NCBI GenBank assembly: GCA_049700195.1
Contig: JBNAVY010000030.1
Span: 1-23,940 of the forward strand
Source: JBNAVY01 sp049700195
Lineage (GTDB): Bacteria > Bacillota > Thermoanaerobacteria > Thermoanaerobacterales > Thermoanaerobacteraceae
Reading direction: 5' to 3'
DNA length: 23,940 nt
Shown here in pieces: positions 22,842 to 23,940 of this stretch. The position numbers and the translations under genes are program-made. The notes beneath the pieces were generated by a model, which searched no databases, was not told where the DNA came from, and worked only from the letters and a program-made list of their open reading frames with translations. The stretch's first letter is position 1; each line of letters starts with the position of its first letter.

Positions 22842-23702
22842 ATGATAAAAGTCGGTATAATTGGAGGAGGGAAAGGCGGGACAGCAATCCTAAATGAAAT
22901 TAAAGATTTAGAAGATGTTTTTATAATGGGTATTGCTGATGTTGACGAAAAAGCATCGGGAATAATACTTGCAAAATCCCTTGGTATAAAAACTTTTAAA
23001 AACTGTGTTGATTTGTTAAATATACCTGAAGTAGAATTAATAGTTGAGGTTACAGGGAATCCTAAAGTACTCGAATTAATCCATGCAAATAAAAAAGAAG
23101 GCGTATCATTAATAGATGCAAATTCAGCAAAATTAATGATGGCAATCATTAAAGCAAAAGAAGAAACAGACGAGAAACTTTACATTCAGGCACAGAACTT
23201 AGCAAAAACTGCAGAAAATCTGACAAATACCATTAAAGAAATACGAAATGAGATAAAAGAAGTTGCTGATGGTGCAGAAGAATTAGTAGAAAGAAGCACT
23301 AGCCTTAGTAGTTCTGCTATTAGTGCAAAAGATTATGCAGAAAACATAAATGATGTTTTGATATTTATAAAAAAAGTAGCAAGTCAGACAAATCTCTTAG
23401 GGTTAAATGCTGCTATAGAAGCAGCAAGAGCAAAGGAGCAAGGGAGAGGTTTTGCTGTAGTTGCAGATGAAGTTCGCAGATTAGCTGAGGATAGTGGACA
23501 AGCAGTCGAAAAAATAAACAGCATATTAAAAAATATTGAAGGTTCTGTAGAAAAAATTGTAGAACAAACAAATAAAACATTAGAAGTAACACAAACACAA
23601 GCAGTGTCAACTCAGCAAATGGTATCTGAAATAAACCAATTAGAATCAGAAGTTGATAATTTAAGAAAAGTAGCAAAACAATTAGCAGATTTAAGAAAAT
23701 AA
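22842..23702 (+). CDS. Cytoplasmic methyl-accepting protein fused to an NAD(P)-binding Rossmann domain
   Basis: The 286-residue protein has no membrane helix and no HAMP domain. Residues 1-105 or so form a Rossmann fold: a first strand with GIIGGGKGG (GxGxxG at 8-13), a second strand ending at Asp33 (GIADVD), suited to binding the ribose of NAD, and EVTGNPKVLELI as in homoserine or aspartate dehydrogenase NAD domains. No catalytic domain follows. Instead, about 110-286 is a coiled-coil MCP signalling hairpin with the CheA/CheW-contacting tip at about 187-210 (LNAAIEAARAKEQGRGFAVVADEVRRLA). I infer a soluble sensor of NAD(P) state or of a nucleotide ligand. AGGAGG lies 9 bases before the ATG. 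It is monocistronic, and no che genes are in the window. Confidence 0.93.
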   Translation: MIKVGIIGGGKGGTAILNEIKDLEDVFIMGIADVDEKASGIILAKSLGIKTFKNCVDLLNIPEVELIVEVTGNPKVLELIHANKKEGVSLIDANSAKLMMAIIKAKEETDEKLYIQAQNLAKTAENLTNTIKEIRNEIKEVADGAEELVERSTSLSSSAISAKDYAENINDVLIFIKKVASQTNLLGLNAAIEAARAKEQGRGFAVVADEVRRLAEDSGQAVEKINSILKNIEGSVEKIVEQTNKTLEVTQTQAVSTQQMVSEINQLESEVDNLRKVAKQLADLRK

Positions 23703-23712
23703 ATATAAAAAG

Positions 23713-23743
23713 TTTCCATAGAAAAGAAGGAAAATTTTATTTT
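23713..23743 (+). terminator. Weak terminator after the Rossmann-MCP gene
   Basis: TTTCC (23713-23717) and GGAAA (23729-23733) can pair around an 11-base loop, followed by a T-rich run. The stem is short, so support is limited. Confidence 0.35.
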
Positions 23744-23940
23744 ATGTCGAATAATAAAATTATTGACCAAAATTTTGACAAAATCTAATAAATTGCATAA
23801 GGTAGTTTCGGCACCTATGATTATTTATTAGATCTTATTAAATGATAAAAAGTGGGGATAGCTTTTTTATGCTGATGTCCACATGGCGAAGCATTGCATT
23901 TTATTTGGGAATACATGGAAATTATACGAAATCATAATTT
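23744..23940 (+). other. Unassigned intergenic DNA at the window end
   Basis: It holds two tandem TTGAC-type boxes (TTGACC at 23763, TTGACA at 23775) with poor -10 elements, and an imperfect hairpin at 23852-23882 (about 10 pairs around a U-rich loop). There is a 31-codon frame at 23842-23937 with no ribosome binding site, and another frame open from 23876 past the window edge. Base composition becomes less AT-rich after 23850. I recognise no gene or RNA family here. Confidence 0.4.

Noticed and set aside
22541..23149. A 202-codon minus-strand frame across the ligase end and the MCP fusion
   Set aside because: It is antisense to two well-supported genes and to a terminator, and its translation resembles no protein family.
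23852..23940. A frame in which TGA at 23873-23875 lies between two cysteine codons, suggesting a possible selenoprotein
   Set aside because: The frame before the TGA is only seven codons from a GTG without a ribosome binding site. I see no convincing SECIS-like stem right after the TGA, and the window ends too soon to test it.

Overview
The window is AT-rich chromosomal DNA from a low-GC Gram-positive bacterium, most likely an anaerobic member of the Clostridia (Bacillota). The evidence is the codon and base composition, strong AGGAGG-type ribosome binding sites with several TTG starts, the tig-clpP-clpX-lon-ysxC gene order, an operonic F-type ATP synthase, CCA encoded in every tRNA gene, and a soluble methyl-accepting protein fused to a nucleotide-binding domain. 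I cannot fix genus or species from sequence alone.

Layout. 1-585: six tRNA genes (partial Lys-UUU, Leu-CAG, Gly-GCC, Arg-UCG, Lys-CUU, Leu-UAG) with an internal promoter and a terminator. 729-7013: protein quality-control cluster, made of trigger factor, ClpP, ClpX, Lon and the ribosome-assembly GTPase YsxC/EngB, with a large hairpin between clpX and lon. 7055-7562: a promoter, a small DUF2294/MpsC-family gene and a terminator, in the place where atpI often sits. 7617-13916: complete ATP synthase operon atpBEFHAGDC. The c subunit lacks the Na+-ligand pattern, so the enzyme is probably proton-coupled. 13999-14718: a short secreted protein resembling the YcdB/YcdC-PepSY type. It meets a minus-strand gene tail to tail in a very large palindrome. 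14691-17219 (minus): glutamine-dependent NAD+ synthetase followed by an EamA/DMT permease. 17328-20003 (minus): a NitT/TauT-type ABC importer (lipoprotein, ATPase, permease) of unknown substrate. 20191-22683: an O-antigen-ligase/polymerase-like membrane protein with a large predicted extracellular insert and C-terminal TPRs. 22842-23702: the Rossmann-MCP fusion. 23703-23940: unexplained DNA running off the window.

How the genes fit together. The left half is core housekeeping: folding at the ribosome, two ATP-dependent proteases, ribosome maturation and ATP synthesis. The right half is more accessory: NAD synthesis, uptake, an envelope glycan enzyme and an orphan sensor. The points most worth a second look are the Rossmann-MCP fusion (a possible cytoplasmic NAD/redox chemoreceptor), an inverted repeat that would mask the ribosome binding site of the ABC lipoprotein gene, the MpsC-like gene next to the ATP synthase, and several unusually large hairpins at gene boundaries. 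I saw no CRISPR array, rRNA gene, insertion sequence or clear riboswitch aptamer.
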